Below are positions 35,386 to 43,290 of a stretch of 60,000 nt of DNA, piece after piece. Both the position numbers and the translations under genes were made by a program. The notes below the pieces were generated by a model that made no database searches, was not told where the DNA came from, and was given only the letters and a program-made list of their open reading frames with translations. Source of the stretch: Tubulanus polymorphus (Eukaryota > Nemertea > Palaeonemertea > Tubulaniformes > Tubulanidae); NCBI RefSeq assembly GCF_964204645.1, contig NC_134032.1, forward strand, positions 2,446,916 through 2,506,915, written 5' to 3'. Numbering within the stretch: the first letter of the stretch is position 1; every line of letters begins with the position of its first letter.

Positions 35386-36060
35386 ATGAGTTTTAATAAA
35401 AATTTTGTTATAAAAATGAAGAAAGAAGAAGAACCCAACTTAAAAATCGAAATCAATCAAACTAATAAATCATTTTCACAGTTTAACATTAGAAATTATA
35501 TTTCAGCAACAAATTTTGTGTCCGCCAGACATTATAAAATCGATAACATAACTATGATTAATCAAATATTATCAAATGAAATTTATTTAATTACTGAACT
35601 AGTAGATACTTTTGATAATGGCGTTAAAAATCCTAAATTGTTCAATACAGTTTTAAATTTTAAAGGAACTTCAGATGAAAACATAATAAATATTCTTAAA
35701 ACTCCTTTCAATGAAAGAAATGATGATATAATACTTTCTAAAGATTACAATGATTTGATTAACTTAAGAATTGAAAAAAGACAATTATATTATTTCAATT
35801 ATGATAATAAACAAACTATCTATAATGAAAATTCATCAAATATTGGTATTCAATGTGAATTAGATAATGAAAAATCATATATATATATATCAGATATTGC
35901 AGTTCAATGTTATTTAGATGTTGAATTTAGAAAATTCAATCCTATTGAAAAAGTGTATTGTTATTGCAGCGGCAAATATTTAAGATCACATAAATCAAAA
36001 CATTATCAAACAGTTAAACATATCAATTATGAAAAGAATAATAAATATATATTGAAATAA
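35386..36060 (+). CDS. 224-residue protein with C-terminal Cys/His finger
   Basis: An intact frame rich in Asn, Ile and Lys, as expected from the AT-rich element. The main body (NIRNYISATNFVSARHYKI, then LITELVDTFDNG) has no family known to me. It looks alpha/beta and soluble. The C-terminus has YCYCSGKYLRSHKSKHYQTV, a possible zinc-binding C-x-C with several histidines, similar in style to the C2H2 protein at the terminus of the 18-kb element. A second in-frame ATG lies 11 codons in (MKKEEEP). It may be the element's own nucleic-acid-binding factor. Confidence 0.65.
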   Translation: MSFNKNFVIKMKKEEEPNLKIEINQTNKSFSQFNIRNYISATNFVSARHYKIDNITMINQILSNEIYLITELVDTFDNGVKNPKLFNTVLNFKGTSDENIINILKTPFNERNDDIILSKDYNDLINLRIEKRQLYYFNYDNKQTIYNENSSNIGIQCELDNEKSYIYISDIAVQCYLDVEFRKFNPIEKVYCYCSGKYLRSHKSKHYQTVKHINYEKNNKYILK

Positions 36061-36196
36061 GAGTATGTTTCAAATATAAAGTAGTTAAAGCATCGAGAAA
36101 TTAGTTTAATAAATAACTGTTAGGTAGTAAGTTTAATTGTTATTTGATTTGAAACATATAAAACTTATTTCTAAAATATTAAATATTTATCAATTT

Positions 36197-36218
36197 AATA
36201 ATTTTTTTTCTTAAATAA
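36197..36218 (+). promoter_or_regulatory. Late-type start motif shared with the 18-kb element
   Basis: AATTTTTTTTC is followed by TTAAATAA directly before ATG. The same AATTTTT plus AATAAATG arrangement precedes structural and membrane genes in the 18-kb element, here with one extra T. Confidence 0.6.
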
Positions 36219-36437
36219 ATGGATGGTTTCATTCCAACTGGGAAAAGTGATTTGAAGCATTATCTTGTAGCAGGAGGATTAATATTGGCAGCATTATATT
36301 TTTACTATGAGAATTTTTCAAAAGATTTGATATATGAAAATAATAAATTAAGTAAAAAATTAAAGAAGTTAAAAGGAAACAATCACAGAAATAAAAAGAA
36401 TAAAAAATGTAATTTAGAAAATGATTTAGAGGATTAA
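36219..36437 (+). CDS. Small membrane protein of the non-autonomous element
   Basis: A 72-residue protein with a short N-terminal head (MDGFIPTGKSDLK), one transmembrane helix (HYLVAGGLILAALYFYY), then a lysine-rich tail with coiled-coil character (NNKLSKKLKKLKGN) and an acidic end. In layout it resembles the small membrane proteins of the capsid block in the larger element. It carries the same type of upstream motif, so it may be made late and join virions. No sequence match to a named family. Confidence 0.6.
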   Translation: MDGFIPTGKSDLKHYLVAGGLILAALYFYYENFSKDLIYENNKLSKKLKKLKGNNHRNKKNKKCNLENDLED

Positions 36438-36667
36438 AACAGCATCTTTTAATTTCATATATTTTGACTATAAAAATGAGTGAAAATATATTAAACTTAT
36501 TACATCTATATATAAAAATCAACAGAATATTAAATCAATTATTATGCTTACAGGTTTATTTTCATTCTCAGTTCATACTACAAAACAGTTGTTAACAATT
36601 CTATGATTGCTGTAAAATTAGATACACTGAATTAATAGAAAATATAAATTATATTTCAGATAGATAG

Positions 36668-36769
36668 AATAATATTAAATGCTGTGAAGTATGTAATAAA
36701 AGATATAAAAATTTAAAGAGTTTAAAAACTCATAAATATATTCATGAATTTCTTGTTAAATCTATTTGA
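36668..36769 (+). pseudogene. C2H2 zinc-finger remnant
   Basis: The open stretch without a start codon reads KCCEVCNKRYKNLKSLKTHK followed by YIH, a canonical C2H2 finger (C-x2-C-x12-H-x3-H). An upstream stop at 36665-36667 separates it from any start, so it is the last piece of a lost zinc-finger gene. Confidence 0.65.
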
Positions 36770-36817
36770 ATTCTAGTCAATTCTTGTTAACCAATAGCGT
36801 GACTAGAATTCAAATAG
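36762..36817. repeat. Perfect 18-bp inverted repeat at the inner edge of the right terminal repeat
   Basis: CTATTTGAATTCTAGTCA at 36762-36779 is the exact reverse complement of 36800-36817, with a 20-bp loop. It stands where the inner palindrome arm would be expected. Confidence 0.85.
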
Positions 36818-37030
36818 AGCGGAGCGGCAGCGAAGCGAAGCGACCAATTGATTTAATACAATATGCTTTTAAAATTTAAATTATTAATATCTTAGAATAA
36901 ATATTTAGTTATAATATAAAATGCACACGGCTATGAAAAAATATTATAGTTTCAAATTACTTTTAATATTTGCTTTTTAATGAGCTCGACCGTTCGACCT
37001 TTGGCCTAGAACAACTAAACCCCTATTACT
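36818..37030. repeat. Right terminal repeat, single arm
   Basis: This matches the outer arm of the left terminal repeat in reverse, from the GC-rich core (GAGCGGAGCGGC) to CTATTACT. The second arm of the palindrome is absent on this side. Confidence 0.8.
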
Positions 37031-37036
37031 AATATG
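37031..37036. other. Target site duplication AATATG, right copy
   Basis: Exact repeat of 34478-34483, immediately after the terminal CTATTACT. Confidence 0.93.
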
Positions 37037-37615
37037 TTACTAAGTTTATTATTGTATTTAAAGATAAGTTGTTTATTTAGTTACCGAAGAGAAACTTTAG
37101 AATTCTCGAGGAAAGGTACATACGGTACAATGATAGGCTGTTTATCGGTAGCCGACGTCGGAGTTCTAAGGTTCTTATTTCTAAAATGGGTAGTACGAGC
37201 TGTAAGGAGAGCTTTTTTCAAGATGAAATCGGGTAGGCAAGTTTTTTTAGAGATTGGTTAATATGTTGTATTTCATCGGGCAGAAATTAGGGGTCGCAAA
37301 TTCTCAAAGCGCGAAGAAATAATCCTTGAGCTAAACCAAGTTTAATATCCGGAGAAGTAAAAGAGAAGTAATGAAGGTAGGATTCAGCGTTGGTAGGTTT
37401 CCTATAAACCGCGAATTTCAAAAAGGATCCACTGTTAAAAATCAAAACATCCAGAAAAGGTATTTTACTATTAGGTCCCATTCATACGTAAAAGCCAGAG
37501 ACGGGTAAAGGCAGTTTAAATATATAAGAAAGTTATCAACATTTAAGTCAGAGGGAACCAAAGCCAGAACATCGTCAACATATCTGAGCCAGATTTTACG
37601 GTGAATATCAGTATA
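37037..37615 (-). pseudogene. Penelope-like element, reverse transcriptase C-terminal region
   Basis: The minus strand shows IWLRYVDDVLALVPSDLNVD (with the YVDD catalytic motif), then in another frame PNSKIPFLDVLIFNSGS and FAVYRKPTNAESYLHYFS, ending LFLRALRICDP. These are typical Penelope-like reverse transcriptase blocks. One frameshift near 37475 and one in-frame stop near 37287 mark decay. The segment lies between the two Polinton-like insertions and joins in frame to the sequences beyond both. Confidence 0.88.
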
Positions 37616-37621
37616 AAGAGG
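37616..37621. other. Target site duplication AAGAGG, left copy
   Basis: Six bases directly before the terminal AGTAATAGGGG, repeated exactly at 55989-55994. Confidence 0.95.
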
Positions 37622-38186
37622 AGTAATAGGGGTAATGGGCTTTCAGGCCAAAGGTCGAACGGTCGAGCCCATTAAAAAACAAAATATTAAAAGTAATTAA
37701 AAAACTATAATATATTTTCATAACCGCGTGCATTTTATATCAAAACTAAATATTTATTCTAAGATATCAATAATATAAAAAGCATATTGTATTAAATCAA
37801 TTGGTCGCTCCGCTTCGCCACCGCTCCGCTCCGCGACCAATTGATTTAATTACAATACACAAATTCAAATAATCAAATATATTCAAATGATAATAATTAT
37901 TCTATTATTCAACTGAAATGCACGCGGTTATGAAAATATATTATAGTTTTTTAATTACTTTTAATATATGTTATTAATGAACTCGATCATTAAACCTTTA
38001 GCTTGAAAGCCCATTACCCCTATTACTCTTAAAATATTCATATATATATGAATAACATTTAAATCATTGAACTTCTAAAATCAATTTTAATAAAAAATAT
38101 AGTATTAAAATGGAAGCAAATAAGTACTACTGCCCAACATGTAATATCGATATAGATAAATCCCAAAAAGCAAGACACAATAAAAC
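37622..38186. repeat. Left terminal inverted repeat, 565 bp
   Basis: Near-identical in reverse to 55429-55988. Bases 37622-38027 are themselves an imperfect palindrome of 406 bp with the GC-rich core at 37800-37845. The remaining 159 bp are unique and include the promoter and first 27 codons of the zinc-finger/polymerase ORF, of which this side has only a stub. The 5-bp length difference comes from one extra GCTCC unit in the core. Confidence 0.92.
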
Positions 38187-38190
38187 TAGA
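38110..38190 (+). pseudogene. Stub of the zinc-finger/polymerase ORF duplicated by the left terminal repeat
   Basis: The frame MEANKYYCPTCNIDIDKSQK is identical to the start of the ORF at 55505, but it leaves homology after 27 codons. It is a consequence of the terminal repeat extending into the gene. Its upstream early-type motif is intact, so short transcripts could start here and read into the nuclease remnant. Confidence 0.8.
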
Positions 38191-38199
38191 ACACATTTG

Positions 38200-38283
38200 T
38201 TTTTAGTCCAGTTGGTTAAAGCAAAGACATTTATCGAATTAAGGAACTCAACACATAGTGAAAAATATGTTGAATCGTTATAA
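38200..38283 (+). pseudogene. Remnant of a second HNH-nuclease gene (C-terminal tail)
   Basis: The frame QLVKAKTFIELRNSTHSEKY followed by VES and a stop parallels the tail of the HNH nuclease at 39723-40388 (QLTKAKKFIDQWNNNPNNEQ, then YVEF). It joins the terminal-repeat stub directly. So an additional nuclease paralogue once lay at the left end and was deleted. Confidence 0.65.
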
Positions 38284-38574
38284 ACACCCGATAATACTCA
38301 GCTATATAGTTGGTTGTATTAGCTCCAGTAAACATATGTTACCAGCTTATATTTCAATTGTAAAGAGTTAATTAATTTCATTGATCTAAATGCCTTTATT
38401 ATTGATTTTTTTTCCAACTTCAACGCGTTGTGTATACGGCGAACGTTAGCGAATCACAAATCTCATAATTTACAAGTCTCAACACGCTTGTTCTAGATGT
38501 TTTTACTAGAAAATGATTCTATTTTAACCTATATACATTCAATGTACAGAGCTATAGAATAAATCTATAAATTC
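38284..38574. other. No recognised feature
   Basis: Non-coding sequence, somewhat less AT-rich than the rest of the element (for example TTCAACGCGTTGTGTATACG). Possibly acquired sequence. Confidence 0.4.
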
Positions 38575-38579
38575 ACAGC

Positions 38580-38980
38580 TGTTACAGTTGTTACTATAAC
38601 GACGAGACATTATTACACGTCATAATCAGAAACGTGTAGAATATTCTAGAACCGGAACTAGATGACGTGGCATAATCAACGACGTGTCATTCTAGAAATC
38701 GCCCCGGAAATGGATATACGCTGTAATATTGTGCTCAGGATATTCTATCTTTCGAAACGAAATAAGGAGTTTATAGTTTACAATTATAAATCTAAATGTA
38801 AGTACTGTTTGTTGTAGTTATTAAGGCTATTAAATACGAAACCTTTAAATATATTTAAGTGTATTTAGTATATCTTTTAGATAGTTAGAGTTACCGCTAA
38901 TATCTTTTAGATTAATAAAACGCCATACGCATCAAGAAGTGATAGAGAAACTCAAGATACTCTTTCTGACTGAGGAATCA
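38580..38980. repeat. Probable solo LTR inserted into the virus-like element
   Basis: A 401-bp block begins TGTTACAG and ends GGAATCA (TG to CA). It is flanked by the same five bases ACAGC at 38575-38579 and 38981-38985. It contains AATAAA near its 3' third, and its composition is closer to the host. No internal retrotransposon sequence remains. The terminal inverted match is only two bases, so the call is moderate. Confidence 0.5.
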
Positions 38981-38985
38981 ACAGC

Positions 38986-39236
38986 AATGGATATCAAATC
39001 AATAGAAATTAGCACAAGAAACACAAGAATCACCAAAAGATCGTCGAAGAAACTATATAAGAATTTCAAAAACATTAAGACTCCAATGATTAAGTTTAAC
39101 ATTTGTTGATGTAGTTAAATATTTACCAGCAATTGAAAAAATGTTTGTAATTATAAATTGTATTTATAGAAATCAAATGATGTATTGGAAGAAACGGCCG
39201 AACAACTTGTATAATGTATTGTGTAAATCTGATTGA
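38986..39236 (+). pseudogene. Two short frames of a possibly broken small gene
   Basis: A 40-codon basic frame (MDIKSIEISTRNTRITKRSS and onward) is followed, one base out of frame, by an open stretch TFVDVVKYLPAIEKMFVIIN that ends at 39228-39236. The codon use matches the element. With the adjacent solo LTR this may be an interrupted gene. No family recognised. Confidence 0.35.
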
Positions 39237-39244
39237 TGAATTTT

Positions 39245-39590
39245 TATGTTCGGTCGTTTCTATTCAGAATGAATATATAATTATGATTAGCGCATGCGCA
39301 TTAAGCAAAAGCGCTCCTATAAGAGCGGTTTTGCCTAATGCGAACACGTTTAGATATTTTATGTCGGTCGTTTCTATTTACATAATTATATATTCATTAT
39401 GTAAATATAATTATGATTAGCGCATGCGCATTGATCAAAAACGCTCCTATAAGAGCGGTTTTGCCTAGTGCACATGCGTTTGAATTTTCTATGTTCAGTT
39501 GTTTCTATTTCACAGAATGAATATATAATTATGATTAGCGCATGCGCATTAAGCAAAAGCGCTCCTATAAGAGCGGTTTTGCCCAGTGGT
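39245..39590. repeat. Three tandem units with CGCTCCTATAAGAGCG hairpins
   Basis: Units at about 39249-39363, 39364-39494 and 39495-39589 share TTATGATTAGCGCATGCGCA and GCTCCTATAAGAGCGGTTTT. Each has a hairpin CGCTC-CTATAA-GAGCG and a palindrome GCGCATGCGC. The array lies 130 bp upstream of the HNH nuclease and is much more GC-rich than its surroundings. It may be a promoter array, replication origin or packaging site. Confidence 0.8.
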
Positions 39591-39696
39591 ATTATTTAGA
39601 TATCAAGGAATCGAAACAACTTATCAAAAGCAGCGAGGAATGAAAAAGGATGACGTTGATCGAAGAAATGGAAGAGGATTCTAAAATTATTAACCG

Positions 39697-39722
39697 ATTT
39701 AGTAAAAAAATACGTATAATAA
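39697..39722 (+). promoter_or_regulatory. Early-type start motif
   Basis: AGTAAAAAAATACG, then TATAATAA directly before ATGG. The same layout precedes the genes starting at 44897, 51479 and 55505. Confidence 0.6.
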
Positions 39723-40388
39723 ATGGAACCAGAACAACCACAAACTATCAATATTACAAATAACACTGGCGTTATAAACATATATTACAAGAAATGTTCT
39801 AAATGTGAATTAGATAAATCATTAACAGAATTTAGTAAGCGTAAGATTAGCAAAGATGGTTTTCAATATTGCTGTAAAACTTGTACTAAACTATATACCA
39901 AACAATATCGAGAAGATAATATAGAACATTATAATTATTATATGACAAAATATATGAGAAAAAGACATCAAACAGATCTTAATTTTAGATTGAAACAATG
40001 CTTAAGGTCTAGATTAACACAATTATTCAACAAAGAAACACATTCAGAAACACTATCTAATTTGTTGGGTTGTTCAGATGAATTTCTCAAATCATGGATT
40101 ATATTTCAATTCGATGATAAAATGAATATAGATAATTATGGGGATTATTACCACATTGATCACGTGTTACCAATATCTAAATTTAACATGAATGATGAAT
40201 ATAATAAAAAACTTATTTGGGGTTGGAAAAATTTAAGACCTTTAGAAAAGAAAGAAAATCAAACCAAATCTAATAAACTAGATTTACAGTTATATTTAGA
40301 ACAGTTAACAAAAGCAAAGAAATTTATTGATCAATGGAATAATAATCCAAATAATGAACAATACGTTGAGTTTTTAATGAGTGGTTAA
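39723..40388 (+). CDS. HNH endonuclease with N-terminal zinc ribbon
   Basis: A 221-residue protein. Residues 25-54 form a zinc ribbon (CSKCELDKS, then QYCCKTC). A basic helical region follows, and then an HNH nuclease signature: YYHIDHVLPISKF with D-H, then WGWKNLRPLEKKENQTKSNK with the N and final N/K residues. This design is common in nucleases of large DNA viruses and phages (homing-like or virus-encoded). It cuts DNA; its role in a Polinton-like element is unknown but could be in recombination, resolution of terminal hairpins or self-spread. The start at 39723 directly follows the early-type motif. A tail fragment of a related gene lies at 38200. The frame is intact. Confidence 0.82.
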   Translation: MEPEQPQTINITNNTGVINIYYKKCSKCELDKSLTEFSKRKISKDGFQYCCKTCTKLYTKQYREDNIEHYNYYMTKYMRKRHQTDLNFRLKQCLRSRLTQLFNKETHSETLSNLLGCSDEFLKSWIIFQFDDKMNIDNYGDYYHIDHVLPISKFNMNDEYNKKLIWGWKNLRPLEKKENQTKSNKLDLQLYLEQLTKAKKFIDQWNNNPNNEQYVEFLMSG

Positions 40389-40613
40389 AGAATAATATAT
40401 CTCAAATAAAATATAATAAAAATTACATACCTTCAACTATCTATTATTTCTATTTTAATTTTTAATATTTTCTTTTCAAAAAAGAATACTTTATATCACA
40501 AATAAAAAATACTAAAAAAACAATAACTAATACTAGAATTCTTAAGCTTTAACTAGCTAGTATCATTTGAAGAATACTTATAATACTATTCTTATTAAAT
40601 TTCTCTAATATAA
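40389..40613. other. Intergenic spacer
   Basis: Very AT-rich, with TATAAATG directly at the next start codon. Includes AATACTTATAATACTATTCT. No ORF. Confidence 0.5.
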
Positions 40614-41219
40614 ATGTCTAAGAAATCGAATAAGAATAATATTTAAGTTGAAAAAACTTTGGAAGATTTAGGTCTAACAGATGATAATGATAATGTGGCA
40701 ACTAAATGTGATAATAAAATTGATAACAATATTGATTACGAGTACTATTTATATTGTAAGCATCATCTAGAACTATTGATTGCGAGTGGAAAAACTAAAG
40801 AGTTTATTGGTAAAACAATAACTTTTCAAGAATTAGATAATATGAATAAAGAAAAAGTAATCAAATATTTTAAGATTTATGAAGAGTCAAGGTTAGCTAG
40901 AATAAATGATTCTATTTCAGATGGTATTATCAAATGTTATTCAAAATTATGTAACCAGTTAATACCAATTAATGATGAAAATAAATTATATAATGATTTG
41001 AAAAATGACTATTTAGTTATGACTGAATTACAAAAATGGGTTGGATATGCTTCATTCCAATTAGGATCGGTTATGACATTGATTTCTACTGGAGTTATAA
41101 CATTTTCGAACATCAAACCTATGGAATATAAATCAGGTAAGAACGAAACAGATGTACTACAACAAAACGTCGAAACAGAAAATGAATCAGAACAAAAATT
41201 AACTAAAATAAATGAGTGA
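40614..41219 (+). pseudogene. Conserved Polinton-type protein with one premature stop
   Basis: The natural start is ATG at 40614, behind ATATAAATG. After ten codons (MSKKSNKNNI) there is an in-frame TAA at 40644-40646, then 191 open codons. The body (YYLYCKHHLELLIASGKTKE, then LSNDL-like LYNDLKNDYLVMTELQKW) is helical. It resembles a family I associate with cnidarian and other animal Polinton-like elements, which lies next to the integrase; its function is unknown. The C-terminal part is acidic. A non-ATG restart is possible, but the simplest reading is a recent nonsense mutation. The last codons overlap the next ATG in the pattern ATAAATGA. Confidence 0.6.
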
Positions 41220-41574
41220 TGGAGTTAAGAAAAAGGCTAGATCCGAGAAACAAATTAAATGGGCAAGAGAATTAGGTAAAAGATCTTCAGAATTAAAAAA
41301 AGCTAAGAAAAAGAAATTAACCGATATAAATGAATCACCTGGTATTGATTCAAATAATAATCCATCTAATAGATTCAGCACAGCTGAATCTCATAATTAC
41401 TTATATATTACAATTGGGTTAATCACAATTATTATATTCTCCGGTGTAATATATAAATCAAAATTCAAATCTGATGATAAAGATGATTCCAATGATGATA
41501 AACCTATTATACCAGAAAATAAATCAAATCATAAATCAAATGAAAATAAATCTAAAATATTATTAATGGATTAA
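41212..41574 (+). CDS. Small membrane protein, 120 residues
   Basis: It starts inside the end of the preceding gene (ATAAATGA overlap). The N-terminus is strongly basic (KKKARSEKQIKWARELGKRS, then KKAKKKK), followed by a Ser/Asn linker. One transmembrane helix follows (YLYITIGLITIIIFSGVIY), then an acidic/Asn tail with repeats of NKS. The layout resembles small virion proteins of Polintons (a basic DNA-binding-like head and a membrane anchor). No named family. Tight coupling to the integrase gene suggests one transcript. Confidence 0.6.
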   Translation: MSDGVKKKARSEKQIKWARELGKRSSELKKAKKKKLTDINESPGIDSNNNPSNRFSTAESHNYLYITIGLITIIIFSGVIYKSKFKSDDKDDSNDDKPIIPENKSNHKSNENKSKILLMD

Positions 41575-41577
41575 AAT

Positions 41578-42666
41578 ATGATGAAAAAAGAACAATATTT
41601 AAGAGATTTATATTATAACCCAGAAAGTGAAGTATCATTTTCCAACGTTTCAGAATTATGGAATAAAATTAAATCTGATAAAGAAAAAATAAAATATAGT
41701 GAATTAAAATCATGGTTACAAAATCAACCCACATATCAAATTCATAAAAAGATGGATAAAAAATATTTAACAAGAAAAGTAATGGTTTCATATATCGATC
41801 AACAATGGCAAGCAGATTTAATTGACATGAAAAACTTAGAAGAATATAACAAAGGATATTTCTGGATACTAAATGTTATAGATATATTCAGTAGATACGC
41901 ATGGAGTATCCCGATTAAAAATAAAACTGGTATAGAAGTAACAAATGCTTTTAAATCTATATTTAAAGAAGCTATTCCAGATAAGATACAATTTGATGAA
42001 GGTAAGGAATTTTATAACAAACATTTTAAAAAACTATTAACTGATAACGATGTAGAATATTTTTCAACACATTCAGATAAAAAAGCATCTGTTATAGAAA
42101 GATTTAATAAAACATTGAAAACTAGAATGTGGAAATATTTCACCGCTAATGAAACATATAAATATATCGATGTGTTAGATGATTTAATGAAAGGTTATAA
42201 TAATTCTAAACATAGTTCTATAAATATGAAACCTATACAAGCTAGAAAAGAAGATAATTCAGAAATAGTTTGGAATAATTTATATGGAGCATTTGTTACA
42301 CATGATTTTGGAGAACCTAAATTTAAAATAGGACAACATGTTAGAATTTCTAAATATAGAAAAACATTTTATAAAGGTTATACCCCTAATTTTACAGAAG
42401 AAATATTTAAAATTAAAAAGATAATATTAACTAAACCATTTGTTTATAAATTGTTTGATTTAAAAGATGAAGAAATATTAGGTTATTTTTATGAACAAGA
42501 ATTATCATTAGTACCAAATCCAGATGATATAGAATACAAAATAGAAAAAGTATTGAAAACAAAAACTCTTAAAGGAAAAAAGTATTCTTTGGTGAAATAT
42601 AAAGGATATGATGATAAATTTAATGAATGGATTTTATCTAGTAAAATTAAAAGAATAAATGAATAA
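41578..42666 (+). CDS. INT: Retroviral-type integrase with C-terminal chromodomain
   Basis: A 362-residue protein that inserts the element and makes the 6-bp duplication. The rve core has the catalytic D80 (QADLIDM), D140 (IQFDEGKEFYN) and E174 (KASVIERFNKTLK). This gives the D-D-34-E spacing. The region NKGYFWILNVIDIFSRYAW lies between. An SH3-like segment (FKIGQHVRISKYR) follows, and then a chromodomain at about 318-360 (YKIEKVLKTKTLKGKKY, then VKYKGYDDKFNEWIL) that can direct insertion to modified histones. A classic HHCC finger is not obvious in the first 60 residues. The gene starts 3 bp after the preceding stop and overlaps the ATPase gene. All key residues are present, so it is likely functional. 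Confidence 0.95.
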   Translation: MMKKEQYLRDLYYNPESEVSFSNVSELWNKIKSDKEKIKYSELKSWLQNQPTYQIHKKMDKKYLTRKVMVSYIDQQWQADLIDMKNLEEYNKGYFWILNVIDIFSRYAWSIPIKNKTGIEVTNAFKSIFKEAIPDKIQFDEGKEFYNKHFKKLLTDNDVEYFSTHSDKKASVIERFNKTLKTRMWKYFTANETYKYIDVLDDLMKGYNNSKHSSINMKPIQARKEDNSEIVWNNLYGAFVTHDFGEPKFKIGQHVRISKYRKTFYKGYTPNFTEEIFKIKKIILTKPFVYKLFDLKDEEILGYFYEQELSLVPNPDDIEYKIEKVLKTKTLKGKKYSLVKYKGYDDKFNEWILSSKIKRINE

Positions 42667-43273
42667 AGATTTATTTATATTTGAACCACATAATATGTTA
42701 ATAACTGGAGTTACGAATTGTGGTAAAACACACTTCATATTAGATTTATTAGAAACTATTTATAAGAATCATTTTAAAAATATAATATTATTCTGTCCTA
42801 CTTATGAAATGAATGAAACGTATAATAGAGATATAGTTTTTAAAGATAAAAAGTTTATTATATTAAATTCTAAAACAGTGAAAGATAATTTAGATAATTG
42901 TATAAAAATTGCATTAGATATTTATAAAGGATCAAATACATTATTTATTATTGATGATTGCGCAAATTTACATGATTCTAAAATTAGAGAAAGTGAGTTA
43001 TGTTATTTAGCTTTCTCTGGTAGACATTTTGGGATAACAACTTGGGTTTTAAATCAGAAATATAATTCAATTGTGAAAGATTTTAGAGAGAATATAAGAT
43101 TTCTAGTTTTATTTTATAACAAAGATAGAAAATCTATGCAACAATCATTGGAAGAAAATCAAATTATACCTCCTGAATTACATGATGAATATATGAATAA
43201 ATTAAAAAATAATAAAGGTTCCAAATTACTTATGAGATTACAATTTCCATATGAATATAAATTTATAAAATAA
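42659..43273 (+). CDS. ATP: Genome-packaging ATPase (FtsK/HerA, A32-like)
   Basis: A 204-residue protein, close to the usual size of Polinton packaging ATPases. Walker A is at 17-25 (GVTNCGKTH) and Walker B at 94-101 (TLFIIDDC). A sensor-like stretch GRHFGITTWVLNQKYNSIVK follows, with the conserved Q and the helix before it. It drives DNA into capsids. The start overlaps the integrase stop by 8 bases in the ATAAATGA pattern, so it is probably translated from the same transcript. It ends 18 bp before the inverted repeat that separates the two convergent gene blocks. Intact. Confidence 0.93.
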   Translation: MNKDLFIFEPHNMLITGVTNCGKTHFILDLLETIYKNHFKNIILFCPTYEMNETYNRDIVFKDKKFIILNSKTVKDNLDNCIKIALDIYKGSNTLFIIDDCANLHDSKIRESELCYLAFSGRHFGITTWVLNQKYNSIVKDFRENIRFLVLFYNKDRKSMQQSLEENQIIPPELHDEYMNKLKNNKGSKLLMRLQFPYEYKFIK

Positions 43274-43290
43274 AATCCTAATTCAAAATA

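Larger units (their letters stand above)
34484..37030. mobile_element. Non-autonomous Polinton-like element, 2,547 bp
   Basis: Ends are AGTAATAGGGGTTTAG and CTAAACCCCTATTACT, with exact 6-bp duplications AATATG. The terminal repeats share sequence with those of the 18-kb element (the same GC-rich core, the words TATAATATATTTTCAT and GAGCTCGACC), but the outer words differ (TTTAGTTGTTCTAG against TAATGGGCTTTC). It contains a 92-bp tandem array, two open frames and a zinc-finger remnant. It has no integrase, polymerase, capsid or ATPase gene. It must rely on proteins from a related element. The frame of the interrupted Penelope-like gene confirms the borders. Confidence 0.92.

Noticed and set aside
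39245-39590. CRISPR-like or tRNA-like hairpins
   Set aside because: Only three units, of uneven length, with no spacer logic. The hairpin does not fit a tRNA cloverleaf.
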